The notes beneath the pieces were generated by a model. It had not been told where the DNA came from. It was given only the letters and a program-made list of their open reading frames with translations, and did no database searches. The translations under genes were made by a program, and so were the position numbers. From NCBI RefSeq assembly GCF_900167935.1, contig NZ_FUYL01000002.1, forward strand, positions 484,985-548,984: DNA of 64,000 nt, in the 5' to 3' direction. This DNA comes from Maribacter arcticus (GTDB taxonomy: Bacteria; Bacteroidota; Bacteroidia; Flavobacteriales; Flavobacteriaceae). This document shows, piece after piece, positions 43,173 to 53,655 of the stretch; the stretch's first letter is position 1, and every line of letters starts with the position of its first letter.

Positions 43173-45028
43173 GAAATTTCTTTAACGCCTTCTTTTTCTT
43201 GACTTTCAGTAGGAAATATTTTACCCAAATAGACTAATTTATAGCCTTCCTTTATATCTGTGAAATCTTTGCTGAAGGCAGTAATAATTTCAATATCCCC
43301 TTCAGGATCTTTAAGAAATAAAGGAACAATATCAGCATCGGCCTTGGTAATTTCTATCAACCCTTCGTAATGTTCCGTATCATGAAGTTCAATTTCATGT
43401 ATTGCCGGAAACTTTCTAGATGCTTCGGTTAGTTTAATAAAATCATCTGTATGGGAAAATAAACCTTCTTTAGGATTGTTTTCTGGGTCTCCCATTTCAT
43501 CTGCATCTACCAACCTAAAAGAACCGTTTTCGCCAAATATATCTTGAAACTTGTTGATGGCGTATTTATTGATATCAGAGTTACCGGTCAGTGCCATTAA
43601 ATATCCAATATCATTAAGTTCTATATTATCTGTCAAACTATCAGAATAAATATTGGCAGAAATAGCTTCCAATCCTAATTTATTAGCCTTGTCAATGTTT
43701 GATTGATTATTGTCTATTAATACCACATGCCTATCATTCTGATGTAAATATGCACCAATTAACCTCGAGGCTTTTGATGCACCTAAAATTAATATGCCTT
43801 CAGATTTATTAAGAAAGACCCCTACTAATTTTGCAAATAATCGAGCTGTTGTGGCGTTTAATAAAACCGTGCCTAAAACAATCATAAACACCAATGGTGT
43901 AATGTACTCAGCACCTGGTTCTCCTCTCGATAATAATTTAGAGCCAAATAGCGAGGCGATACCCGCTGCAACGATACCTCTTGGGCCTACCCAGCTAATA
44001 AATAGTTTCTCATTAAGTTTCAAATTGGAGCCTATAGAACTAAGAAAAACGCCAAGCGGCCGAATTAACAATACAATAGATAAGAATAAAACTACCGTTT
44101 TCCAGGTATATATTAATTCGAGTTCAGCAATATTGATATTGGCTGCAAGTAATATGAACAAAATCGAAATTAGAAGAATGCTCAAAGATTCTTTGAAATA
44201 GAGCAGCTCTTTAATATTGGGCAAATTAGTGTTTCCCATGACCATCCCCATTACGACAACGGCCAATAAGCCAGATTCATGAGCAAAAACATCAGACATT
44301 ACGAACACTCCCAACACAACAGAAAGTGTAACTACATTTAGCAAGTAATGTGGTATAAAACTCTTTTTTATCAAAAAAGTAAGCGCATGGGCAAATGTAA
44401 AACCAAATGTAAACCCGAATAATAAAATTTTACCAAACTCTATTAAAGCGGTCATTGTATATGCCTGTCCCTCTCCTACACTTATAAATTCATATACCAA
44501 AACTGCTGCCAATGCCCCGATAGGGTCGATAAGAATACCTTCCCATTTCAAAATTGCAGATACATCTTTTTTAAGCGGAATGTTTCTCAGAATTGGGGTA
44601 ATAACTGTCGGGCCTGTTACAATAATTAAAGCAGAGAATAAAAAACACAACTGCCATGAAAGACCAAATAGAAAATATGCTGCTAATGCTGCCCCAAAAA
44701 ATGTAGTTACGCTTCCTAAAGTGATTAATTTAGTAATCACCGGACCAATGCTTTTTATTTCAGAACGCTTAAGGGTTAGTCCGCCTTCAAAAAGTATAAT
44801 ACTTATCGCAAGAGAGACAAAGTAATATAAACTTTCGCCCGGGAATAGTCCTTTTTCCCCATTCCAAATCGGTTCAATTATCTTAGATCCATCGGCAGTA
44901 TAAAGCGTAGAAAATGGCCCAACCAGTAGGCCGATAAGTATTAAAGGTAAAATCGCAGGTAATTTTAAACGCCAAGCTACCCATTGAGCAAGTATCCCTA
45001 ATATAATGATTCCTGCAAGCTCTAACAT
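43169..45028 (-). CDS. CPA1-type Na+/H+ antiporter with C-terminal TrkA-N-like domain
   Basis: 619 residues from [20 protein letters not shown]; a further upstream start at 45055 is less likely. About 12 membrane segments; [15 protein letters not shown] and [18 protein letters not shown] hold the conserved acidic transport residues, and [17 protein letters not shown] is the NhaP-like signature. After residue ~410 a Rossmann RCK/TrkA-N-like domain follows ([20 protein letters not shown]) with a further ~110 residues. Exchanges Na+ or K+ for protons, probably gated by a nucleotide. Confidence 0.85.
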   Translation of the reverse strand: MLELAGIIILGILAQWVAWRLKLPAILPLILIGLLVGPFSTLYTADGSKIIEPIWNGEKGLFPGESLYYFVSLAISIILFEGGLTLKRSEIKSIGPVITKLITLGSVTTFFGAALAAYFLFGLSWQLCFLFSALIIVTGPTVITPILRNIPLKKDVSAILKWEGILIDPIGALAAVLVYEFISVGEGQAYTMTALIEFGKILLFGFTFGFTFAHALTFLIKKSFIPHYLLNVVTLSVVLGVFVMSDVFAHESGLLAVVVMGMVMGNTNLPNIKELLYFKESLSILLISILFILLAANINIAELELIYTWKTVVLFLSIVLLIRPLGVFLSSIGSNLKLNEKLFISWVGPRGIVAAGIASLFGSKLLSRGEPGAEYITPLVFMIVLGTVLLNATTARLFAKLVGVFLNKSEGILILGASKASRLIGAYLHQNDRHVVLIDNNQSNIDKANKLGLEAISANIYSDSLTDNIELNDIGYLMALTGNSDINKYAINKFQDIFGENGSFRLVDADEMGDPENNPKEGLFSHTDDFIKLTEASRKFPAIHEIELHDTEHYEGLIEITKADADIVPLFLKDPEGDIEIITAFSKDFTDIKEGYKLVYLGKIFPTESQEKEGVKEIS

Positions 45029-45157
45029 ATTATTTATTTTGGATAAAAATAACAATTAAAGCGTATTAATTACCATAAAAATACACCTAAACAACGCGTT
45101 TTTAAACACCTGAATTAGTATGGGAGTTTTCCTTGTTATAATTAAGCCCTATCTTGG

Positions 45158-46030
45158 ATGGCACAACCAACTAATCAAAATCTTATCAAGTTATATTCAT
45201 CGATTTTATTCGGCTTTGCCTTTTCACCTTCGCTTAAGGTGAATATTTTAGAATCTACTCGTATTGCCCATTTCCTGAATTGCAAATTAATCTTATTACA
45301 TGTGGGTAAAAACACCCCTGAAAAATTAAGTGAAATCAATTCCATTATTTCTCAAACAGAACATTCAAACCTTTCTATTGAAGTTCTTTGGAAGGAAGGA
45401 AATCCTGAATCTGTCATAACCAAAGCTTGTTTAGAACTGAATATTGACTTGTTAATTCTAGGGGCACTACAGCATGAGAATAGATTTCAGTTTTATGTAG
45501 GGTCTATAGCAAGAAAGCTAACACGCAAAGTAAACTGCTCTGTTCTTTTATTAATAAAACCGTCAGAAACACGAGTACCCTGCATGCATGTTGTGGTGAA
45601 CGGGCTAGATGCACCAGACACCCCGATGGCCATAGAACATGCTTTTTATTTTTCTAGTTTACTTGGCGCACAACAAATTACCATTGTTGAAGAAATTTTG
45701 CCAAAAGAAATACATGTTACTGTTGAAGATGACCGCTCGTTAAAAAAGGCGAATATTATTAAACAACGATTAAGGCACAGAGAAGAATCAAGGGTAAAAA
45801 ATATAGTAAGCAACTTACCTAAAAATATTACTCAAAATATAAATGTTAAAACGCAAAGTATATTTGGAAAAAGAGGGTATTCGATTGGGCACTATGCCGA
45901 AGTAGTCAGAGCTGATCTTTTAGTGATGAATGCACCTGTAAAAACTGGTATTTGGGACCGAATTTTTCCACATGATATAGAATATATTTTATCTGATTTA
46001 CCAACCGATTTATTAATAGTTAGAAAATAG
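45158..46030 (+). CDS. universal stress protein, tandem UspA domains
   Basis: 290 residues in two UspA-like halves. First: SSILFGFAFSPSLKVNILES ... DLLILGALQHENRFQFYVGS IARKLTRKVNCSVLLLI, second: HVVVNGLDAPDTPMAIEHAF ... LLVMNAPVKTGIWDRIFPHD IEYILSDLPTDLLIVRK. The end of the first half keeps the G-x(2)-G-x(9)-G-like turn only partly. The SulP gene starts 2 nt later, so it probably regulates that transporter or shares its stress response. Confidence 0.8.
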   Translation: MAQPTNQNLIKLYSSILFGFAFSPSLKVNILESTRIAHFLNCKLILLHVGKNTPEKLSEINSIISQTEHSNLSIEVLWKEGNPESVITKACLELNIDLLILGALQHENRFQFYVGSIARKLTRKVNCSVLLLIKPSETRVPCMHVVVNGLDAPDTPMAIEHAFYFSSLLGAQQITIVEEILPKEIHVTVEDDRSLKKANIIKQRLRHREESRVKNIVSNLPKNITQNINVKTQSIFGKRGYSIGHYAEVVRADLLVMNAPVKTGIWDRIFPHDIEYILSDLPTDLLIVRK

Positions 46031-46032
46031 AT

Positions 46033-48249
46033 TTGACAGCCAAAAAAAAGAAAAACACTACATTCATTGGTTCACTTCCCAAGAATTTATTTTCTGGCTT
46101 TGTGGTATCTCTAATTGCACTACCCTTAGGTCTTGGGTTGGCATTAGCAAGTGAGGCACCTCCAATTTCTGGTATTATTGCTGCTGTCGTTGGTGGTATT
46201 GTGGTTTCTCTTTTAGGGGGTTCTAATGTAACTATTACCGGACCCGGAAATGGTTTAGTTATCGTTCTATTAGGTGCTATAACAACCTTAGGCGGTGGTA
46301 ACTTGTATGAAGGCTATCTCTTTACATTAGCTGCTATTGTCTTTTCTGGTATTCTCATGCTTATTCTTGGATTTTTAAAAATGGGGCGACTGGCAGATTT
46401 CTTTCCGGCCTCTGCAATTGAGGGCATGTTAGCCGCCATTGGTTTAGGTATTCTTGCTAAACAGTTTCATATTATGATAGGTCATAATAATGAACATGGT
46501 AGCATTGTCTATTTGCTCTTACAGATTCCTGAAGGTATAATAGGCTTATATGAAAATTACCACATAGAGGAACTAATTGCAGCAATTATTGGCTTAGTTG
46601 GATTGGTTATCATGGCGAATTATTCTAAAATAAGGAACAAGTATTTACACCTTATTCCTGCGCCAATGTGGATTTTAATTTTATCGGTAAGCTTAAGTTA
46701 TGTTTTTGTTTCGCTAAATCTTCCGTATCCCTTAAAAGATGAATTTTTGGTCAACATTCCTGATAATGTGCTCTCCAATTTAGCTTTTCCTAATTTTTCA
46801 AAAGCACTGGAGCTTGATTTTATAATGACCGTCTTAGCGATTACACTAATTGCAAGTATAGAATCATTATTAAGTATTAAGGCAGTAGACAAGCTTGATC
46901 CCGAACGAAGAAGGTCTAACGTAAACAAAGACCTTAAAGCTCTTGGTTTAGCTACTAGTCTAAGTGGTTTAGTGGGTGGTTTAAATGTGGTAACCGTAAT
47001 CGCAAGAAGTTCTGTTAATGTGAATAATAGCGCGACCAATAGATCTGCTAATTTTTTTCACGCCCTTTTTCTAGTCATATTCGTGCTTCTTTTTCAAGAT
47101 CAATTACGACGAATTCCTTTGGCAGCTTTGGCGGCAATACTTGTATATACGGGTTATAAGCTAGCTACACCAAAAAATTTCTCTAAGATTGCGCAAATTG
47201 GAAAGGAACAGATTATTATCTTTTTAGCAACCCTATTAACTACCTTATTTACAAATCTCATAACAGGTATAGCTATGGGAATTCTTGTCACATTTGTAAT
47301 TCATGTGGTATTAAACAAAAGCTTATCGCTATTTATTAATCATTTAGCAAAGCCTAATATTTTAATGTTTAAAGAGAATGATGGTAGCAGTTATTATATA
47401 AGTGTTAAGTATTTTGCGAGTTTTCTAAACTTTTACAGACTAAAGAATAAATTGGATGTTATACCCGAAAATGAAAATGTCATTTTAGACTTTTCTCTAT
47501 GTCGTTTTGTAGATCACACCGTAATGGAAGGTTTAGAAAACTATGTGGACACCTTTTCTAAGAAAGATGGTAGTATTGAAATTATTGGGCTAGATAAGCA
47601 TGGTGCAGACTCAAAACATCCTTTTGCCATTCGTAAATTGATGCCTTTGACCAAGCTAGGTCCTATAGAAAAATATTTCACCAAACGACAAAGTCTTTTA
47701 AAATCTATGGCCAAAGAATACAATTGGTCATACTTTCCTAATAGGTCTAATGAAACCACGTTTTTACAGAAGTTTATTTTCTTTAGAACACGAAAAGTGC
47801 CTTTTTTCTACAACAGCTTCTATGATGAAACTAAGACATTTCATTTATTTGATATAGAGTTTAGTGAGGGTGAGTTTATAGCTAGAGAAGTGGTTAAGAC
47901 TACTATTTTACGCATAAAACTAAAACGAACAATACCTGTGTTTACCTTAGATAAAGAAGGGCTATTAGATTTTATTTATGGCATGGCGGGCTTCAAAGAC
48001 ATTCAATTAGAGAATCATCCAGATTTTAATAAACGCTTTTTCTTAAGTGGAGAAGATCAAGATGCTATTCAAAATCTATTTTCCAATGAATTAATTCTAT
48101 TTTTAGAAAGCAATCCATATTACCATATAGAAACTAACGGAAATTCTATCTTAATTTTGAAAAAAGAACGGCTTCTAAGTGTTAAAGAAATTAAAGCAAT
48201 GATCTATTTTGGAAAACAACTTAACCAACTATTAAGTCAAAATACATAA
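46033..48249 (+). CDS. SulP-family anion transporter with extended C-terminus
   Basis: 738 residues from TTG 46033, 2 nt after the Usp stop. The N-terminal ~430 residues are a SulP transport domain (GFVVSLIALPLGLGLALASE, NVTITGPGNGLVIVLLGAIT, VVTVIARSSVNVNNSATNRS). A STAS-like part follows (VILDFSLCRFVDHTVMEGLE, ~475-545). A further ~190 residues after it (from about ESLL... YNWSYFPNRSNETTF to the end) are not part of the usual SulP plan and I do not recognise them. Likely bicarbonate, sulfate or related anion uptake. Confidence 0.85.
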   Translation: MTAKKKKNTTFIGSLPKNLFSGFVVSLIALPLGLGLALASEAPPISGIIAAVVGGIVVSLLGGSNVTITGPGNGLVIVLLGAITTLGGGNLYEGYLFTLAAIVFSGILMLILGFLKMGRLADFFPASAIEGMLAAIGLGILAKQFHIMIGHNNEHGSIVYLLLQIPEGIIGLYENYHIEELIAAIIGLVGLVIMANYSKIRNKYLHLIPAPMWILILSVSLSYVFVSLNLPYPLKDEFLVNIPDNVLSNLAFPNFSKALELDFIMTVLAITLIASIESLLSIKAVDKLDPERRRSNVNKDLKALGLATSLSGLVGGLNVVTVIARSSVNVNNSATNRSANFFHALFLVIFVLLFQDQLRRIPLAALAAILVYTGYKLATPKNFSKIAQIGKEQIIIFLATLLTTLFTNLITGIAMGILVTFVIHVVLNKSLSLFINHLAKPNILMFKENDGSSYYISVKYFASFLNFYRLKNKLDVIPENENVILDFSLCRFVDHTVMEGLENYVDTFSKKDGSIEIIGLDKHGADSKHPFAIRKLMPLTKLGPIEKYFTKRQSLLKSMAKEYNWSYFPNRSNETTFLQKFIFFRTRKVPFFYNSFYDETKTFHLFDIEFSEGEFIAREVVKTTILRIKLKRTIPVFTLDKEGLLDFIYGMAGFKDIQLENHPDFNKRFFLSGEDQDAIQNLFSNELILFLESNPYYHIETNGNSILILKKERLLSVKEIKAMIYFGKQLNQLLSQNT

Positions 48250-48953
48250 GTTTCAATCTTTAGATATTCAATAACGTTGGGCGGTAAATATTTCAAAAAT
48301 CCTCCGTTTAAAGAGTCATTCAAAATTCTTGACAGCCAATTTCAATTACCCCGAATAGTAGTTTTACCAAAACTGTTTTTTTGACATTGCTCTATAGAAT
48401 GTCTTACTGTTGGTTCTTTGACCAATATAAATATTGAGTAATTTAACCATGCTTGTTGGTTAAAGAGTTAATTATAGGCGCAATAAAAACAAGGTTCAAC
48501 AAAAAACATAACAATTGGCTGTTTGTGGCATTCTTATATGATTGATAAACAAAGGCTTGTTATAATTTTAATATCAATTGACACAAATAGCTATTTCGTT
48601 TTGAGCTTCAAATCATAATAGCTAATTATAATATATCTCTTACAAGAAATAGAGAAAATGCCTAATTTTATATCCGCTTTTTTTAACTTTGCCTAAAGTT
48701 CTCATTTTTAATTAGTTTCCCTTGGCGGTTAAAGTGCTATGTATCATGAGATAAATTTTAAAAATGCAACGCTTTAATTATACTTAACCATATTAAATTG
48801 GCCTTGGCAAGTAATGGAGTTAGAAAAGACTATAACTTATCAATTACTCCCTTCTTTATGATTTTAAAGCTGACGGCTTATTGCAAGTAATTCATATAAA
48901 TTGTTTATCTTAAATGAACCCCAACCCAAATTTTAATTACAAAAAAAATCTAA
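48250..48953. other. 704-nt intergenic region
   Basis: No gene is visible. GGCGGTAAATATTTCAAA at 48280-48297 matches 17 of 18 positions of 29809-29826 in the mobile element. TAACTTTG at 48684-48691 fits the -7 consensus, but 260 nt upstream of the kinase gene; a long leader or unrelated. Otherwise AT-rich without recognisable structure. Confidence 0.4.
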
Positions 48954-50627
48954 ATGCCTGAACCTAAACAGCATTCTATTTTTAACAAACCATTTTTAAT
49001 AGGTTTTCTGGTTTTTCTGTTAGTGCTCATAATTTCTCAAACAATTACTTATCAGAAATTTCAAATACTTCAAGAAGCACAGCAGCATGAAGTGAATGAA
49101 AGAGTACTAAAATTAAAAGAAGACTTACAGGACATTTTTGATCAAAGTTTTGACGCAACCCAAACCTTGTCATTTATAGTTGAAAACTATGGTATACCCA
49201 ATAATTTTGATAGTATTACACAGTTACTTTTAAATAGTAATAAGCATATTGACGCCCTAGAACTTGTCGATGACCAAGGGGTTATAACACATGTATATCC
49301 TTTAAAGGGCAATGATATTTTGGGATTTAATATTCTAGAAGATTCTATAGGGCAAGACGGAGCGCTTACAACCCTTAAAAGAAGAGATTACTTTACAGCG
49401 GGTCCAATTAGCTTAAAACAAGGGGGTACAGGTTTTGTGAGTAGAAGACCGTTGTTTAACGAAAATGGTTTTGCTGGCTTTGTAGCTACCCTCGTAAAAT
49501 TGTCTACCGTTGTAACTGTAGCACAGCTAGATTCTTTGGAAAACACTAATTTTTCCTATCAATTGGCAAAAATCAATGCTGATCAATCGGAAGAAATATT
49601 TTACAACAATACTAAAACTTCAACGGAAGGAGCTATTAAAGTTCCCATAACGACCAGCCATGGGGAAATGAAACTTTACGTGATTTCAAATCGATCACAG
49701 TCCTATTCAACCATTCTTTTCTTTTTCATTTTAGGACTATTACTCGCCCTTGTTTGCGGGGTTTTTACTATGTTTTTTCTACGACAACCCATTAAACTAA
49801 ATCAATTGGTTCAAGAAAAAACAGGGTTGTTAAAGGAAAGTCAAGAGAAGTACCAAACATTAATAGAACAAGCCTCTGATGGCATACTCGTTTTCAATAA
49901 TTCTGGTGACATTATAGATATCAATATCTTGGGTGCAGAAATGATCGGATATGCAAAACATGAATTGACACAAAAAAACATTGCCGATATAATCGCCCCA
50001 GATGATTTGGCAAAAACCCCTTTAAGATTTTCTAAAATCACGAAAGAAAAACCTTTTCTATCTGAACGAAAGTTAATCCGAAAAGATGGTAGTGTTTTTT
50101 ATGGGGAAATCAGTTCCAAAATGTTACCCGATAACACCATACAAGGCATCATAAGGGATACAACCGAAAGAAGAGAACTAGAACAAACTGCTCAAAATAA
50201 TTTACAAAAATTCAGCAAGGCATTTAATAATAGTACCATTGGCATGGCGATAAGAGACCAAAACAAACGTTTTGTGGATGCCAATTGCTATTTTCTAGAT
50301 TTAATTGGCTACACCCTAGAAGAAATAAAAGGAAAAGCAATTCAAGAATTAGGCATTTTTGATTTTGAGGCGAATCTAAAAATTAACCCGTCATTAGCGG
50401 ACTTTGCTACCATAGACAAGATAGGCAAATTGGACGTGGTATTCAAAACAAAATCTGGCAAGGTTTTATATTTATTAGCATCTAAAGAATCGTTTGACTT
50501 TGAAAATGAAAAATTCTCCTTGACTTCCTTTGTGGATCAAACAGAGGCAAAAAAGGCGAGCCTAGAAATTAGACAGAGTGAAGCTAAATTTCGTGAATTG
50601 ACCGTCATTGGAATTATACTTACATAA
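48954..50627 (+). pseudogene. N-terminal half of a CHASE/PAS histidine kinase, frameshifted
   Basis: 557 codons: membrane segment (LIGFLVFLLVLIISQTITYQ, ~12-33), an extracellular CHASE-like domain (VITHVYPLKGND ... GGTGFVSRRPLFNENGFAGF, ~40-235), second membrane segment (TILFFFILGLLLALVCGVFT, ~253-275), two PAS domains (~295-415 and ~420-535), then the start of a third: SEAKFRELTVIGIILT and stop. The third PAS resumes in another frame at DRHWNYTYINARAAKIL (50600-50650). A short deletion after FREL has joined the frames wrongly; the original single gene ran 48954-53113. Confidence 0.65.
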
Positions 50628-50668
50628 ATGCCCGGGCTGCAAAAATATTAAACATTGATCCAAAAATA

Positions 50669-53113
50669 TTGATTGGCAAAAATGTCTGGGAAGAATATCC
50701 GGATTTCGCGAAAACGGAGGCTTATTCATTTTTTCATGATGCCATGAAAAATCAAACCTATACTAAATTTGAACAATATCATCCACAATTTAATTCTTGG
50801 ATAGAAAATAAACTTTATCCTTCCCCAGAAGGAGTTACCGTATACTTTAGGGACATTACCAAAAAGAAAAAGGCAGACCAAGAGAATCAAAAATTGATTG
50901 CCATTATTGAAAATAGCCCTGGCTTTATTGGGTTAACATCTTTGGAGGGTAATTCACTTTACTTAAATGAAGCCGGCAAAAAATTAGTTGGTTTTTCTGC
51001 AGAGAAGGATATTACTGAGACTACTATTGCTGACTTTTTTCCAGAAGAATATGGTGATGACATAATCAACAAACATCTTACATATTTACATAAAACTGGG
51101 GTGTGGAATATGGAAGTTCCTTTTAAGAATTTTAAAACGAACAAAATAGTACCTGCCGAATTTTCAGGTTTTATAATTCGTGACAAAACATCAAATGAAC
51201 CCATTGGTATTGGTTGTATCGCCTTTGATTTAACTGAGCATAAAAGGTCACAGCATGAAATTCTTGACCTACAAACAAAAATGGATGCTGCAATACGCAT
51301 TGGTAAAATTGGGTATTGGGACTATGATATTGAAACAGAAAATGCCAATTGGTCTCCTAGATTGTATGAAATTTACAATGTTAAGCCAGGCACCACTATT
51401 ACCATTCCATTGCTTGAAAATTTAATTCATCCAGATGACGTGGATCTTCACCGTAAAGTTTTGAAGGAAACAATTGTTGAAAATGGCACGCATTCATATA
51501 CATATAGAATATTTGACAACAATGGCTCAATTAAATACTTGCATATAGAAATGGAAGCTGATTTTAATGAGGAGGATTTACCTGTTAAATTAAGAGGTAC
51601 CGTTGTTTATATTACAGAACAAAAGGAAGCGAACAACAAAATTCTTGAACTGCAAAATAAGATGGACGCTGCCATTCGAATAGGAAAGATTGGGTATTGG
51701 GGCTGGGATTTGGAGAATAATCTCGTAGAATGGTCTAATGAGATGTTTGAAATATACGGTATTCCTAATAAGAATAACATAACTATAGAAGAAGCAATCG
51801 AATTTATTCATCCAGACGACTCTAATGTATTAGCAGAGGTTTTGAGCAGAAAACAAGACGAGGACCAGACGACCCCAGCGGTTTATAAAATCTGCCTTAA
51901 AGATAAAACCGTTAAACATATTTTAAGTTTCAGCGAGAATGTTTATAATAATCAAGGCAAACCCATAAAATTACATGGTACTGCTATTGACATCACTAAG
52001 AGTGTTTTAGCAGAAGAAGCACTTAAAGAAAACAAAGAGAAATTTACAAAAGCATTTCAAACCAATTTAATGGGCATAATTATGCTTAATAGCGAAAGAA
52101 AAGTAATAGAAGCCAATGATGTTGTTTATAAACTATTAGAGGTTAATCGAGAAGGGTTGATCGGAAAAACAATTATGGAATCTGCCATCGCTGTAATGGA
52201 AAACTATGATGACAATGAAAGAGAAAAATTTTGGAAATACTTTCTCAAACATGGTAAAGTAATAAATCAAAAATTTAAAATAAACTTAAAAAGCGGTCAA
52301 AAAATATCTCTTTCAGTATCTATAGAGTCATTATTTTTTAATGACAAGGAACATTATTTGGTCAATTTAATTGATGAGACTACGAGAAAAGAGGCTGAAG
52401 AGGCTTTAGAACTGCAAAACATACAACTTAAGAAAACCAACTCTGAACTTGATAGTTTTGTGTACAGTGCGTCTCATGAACTAAGAGCTCCTTTAGCTTC
52501 AGTTTTAGGTCTTATAAACCTTATTTTAACAGAGGAGAATAAGCCTGGTTTAGTTGCCAGTCTTAATATGATGGAAAAATCTGTTAAAAGATTAGACGAT
52601 TTTATTAAGGATATTATCGAGTATTCTCGAAATAAACACCTTAAAGTAAACGTAGAAACCATAAATTTTACTAATTTAATAGAGAGTTCAATAGAAAGTT
52701 TTTGGTATTTAGAAAACATGAACAAAATAAAGATGAAGATTAATGTCGATGATAAAATTGATTTTGCTTCAGATAAAAAAAGAATCTCAATTCTATTAAA
52801 TAACTTTATTTCAAATGCGATTAAATACCACGATGTTAGCAAAAGGACACCAACAATATGGATTTCTATAAAGACTTCTAAAAAAGAAGCAATAATAACG
52901 ATAAAAGACAATGGTCTAGGAATGGCAGAAGAACAATTAGATAAAATATTTGATATGTTCTACAGAATATCTTCCCAAATAATGGGTTCTGGTATTGGTT
53001 TATTCATCGTTAAAGAAGTGTTAGGAAAATTGAATGGCACAATAGCGGTGAAATCTGCATTAGGAGAAGGTTCAACGTTTACATTAAAAATACCGAATGG
53101 ATCAGATAAATAA
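50669..53113 (+). CDS. C-terminal half of the same histidine kinase (PAS repeats, HisKA, HATPase)
   Basis: 814 codons open from a weak TTG; no good start or leader is present. It holds the rest of the broken PAS (GKNVWEEYPDF), a PAS (residues ~80-195), two near-identical PAS_3 repeats (MDAAIRIGKIGYWDYD at ~209 and MDAAIRIGKIGYWGWD at ~331), another PAS (~450-565), then HisKA with the phospho-acceptor in YSASHELRAPLASVLG and the HATPase boxes NNFISNAIKYHD, DNGLGM and GSGIGLFIVKEVL. If translated at all it would be a soluble kinase cut off from its sensor. A response regulator overlaps the end. Confidence 0.6.
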   Translation: MIGKNVWEEYPDFAKTEAYSFFHDAMKNQTYTKFEQYHPQFNSWIENKLYPSPEGVTVYFRDITKKKKADQENQKLIAIIENSPGFIGLTSLEGNSLYLNEAGKKLVGFSAEKDITETTIADFFPEEYGDDIINKHLTYLHKTGVWNMEVPFKNFKTNKIVPAEFSGFIIRDKTSNEPIGIGCIAFDLTEHKRSQHEILDLQTKMDAAIRIGKIGYWDYDIETENANWSPRLYEIYNVKPGTTITIPLLENLIHPDDVDLHRKVLKETIVENGTHSYTYRIFDNNGSIKYLHIEMEADFNEEDLPVKLRGTVVYITEQKEANNKILELQNKMDAAIRIGKIGYWGWDLENNLVEWSNEMFEIYGIPNKNNITIEEAIEFIHPDDSNVLAEVLSRKQDEDQTTPAVYKICLKDKTVKHILSFSENVYNNQGKPIKLHGTAIDITKSVLAEEALKENKEKFTKAFQTNLMGIIMLNSERKVIEANDVVYKLLEVNREGLIGKTIMESAIAVMENYDDNEREKFWKYFLKHGKVINQKFKINLKSGQKISLSVSIESLFFNDKEHYLVNLIDETTRKEAEEALELQNIQLKKTNSELDSFVYSASHELRAPLASVLGLINLILTEENKPGLVASLNMMEKSVKRLDDFIKDIIEYSRNKHLKVNVETINFTNLIESSIESFWYLENMNKIKMKINVDDKIDFASDKKRISILLNNFISNAIKYHDVSKRTPTIWISIKTSKKEAIITIKDNGLGMAEEQLDKIFDMFYRISSQIMGSGIGLFIVKEVLGKLNGTIAVKSALGEGSTFTLKIPNGSDK

Positions 53114-53519
53114 TAACATGAATGAGGAAATTATAGTGCTGTTAATAGACGATTCGGATGTTGACAATTTTATAAATAAGGCTATAGTTTCAAAAGAAGA
53201 GTATGTTTCCCAGATTATCGTCAAAAATTCTGGCTTAGATGCTCTTGTGTTTTTAAACATCATTGTGGATCAGCCAGAATCTTATCCAGATTTTATTTTT
53301 CTAGACATAAGAATGCCTGGCATGTCTGGCTTTGAATTCTTAGAGGAATATATGAAGTTACCAGAGGCCATAACAAATCATCCAAAAATATATATCTTAA
53401 GTTCTTCAATGGATCCTTTAGATAATGAAAAAGGTGCAAACTATAGCGTTGTTAAAGGACACTTAACCAAACCCCTCGCACATCACAACCTTACTGATTT
53501 ATTATTAGCAGATTCTTAA
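53097..53519 (+). CDS. single-domain response regulator
   Basis: 140 residues. IVLLIDDSDVDNFINKAI (acidic pocket), DFIFLDIRMPGMSGFEFLEE (phospho-acceptor Asp), YILSSSMDP (Ser) and KGHLTKPLAHH (Lys-Pro) make a complete receiver domain with no output domain. It overlaps the kinase end by 17 nt (or starts at 53118 without overlap) and is its evident partner, in the CheY-like style of Bacteroidota phosphorelays. Confidence 0.88.
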   Translation: MDQINNNMNEEIIVLLIDDSDVDNFINKAIVSKEEYVSQIIVKNSGLDALVFLNIIVDQPESYPDFIFLDIRMPGMSGFEFLEEYMKLPEAITNHPKIYILSSSMDPLDNEKGANYSVVKGHLTKPLAHHNLTDLLLADS

Positions 53520-53655
53520 ACACCCTGTTTATATTTATTTTGGTCTTTTAAATTATCCTGTTTTAACTCTATAAGAGTTTTTATTTCAATGGTTAAAATG
53601 ATAATATATTCTTAATAAACCTACGGTTTCATACGCTTTTATTATTTTGCCCCTT

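Noticed and set aside
43794-44201. 135-codon plus-strand frame inside the antiporter gene
   Set aside because: Opposite-strand shadow of a well-supported membrane protein.
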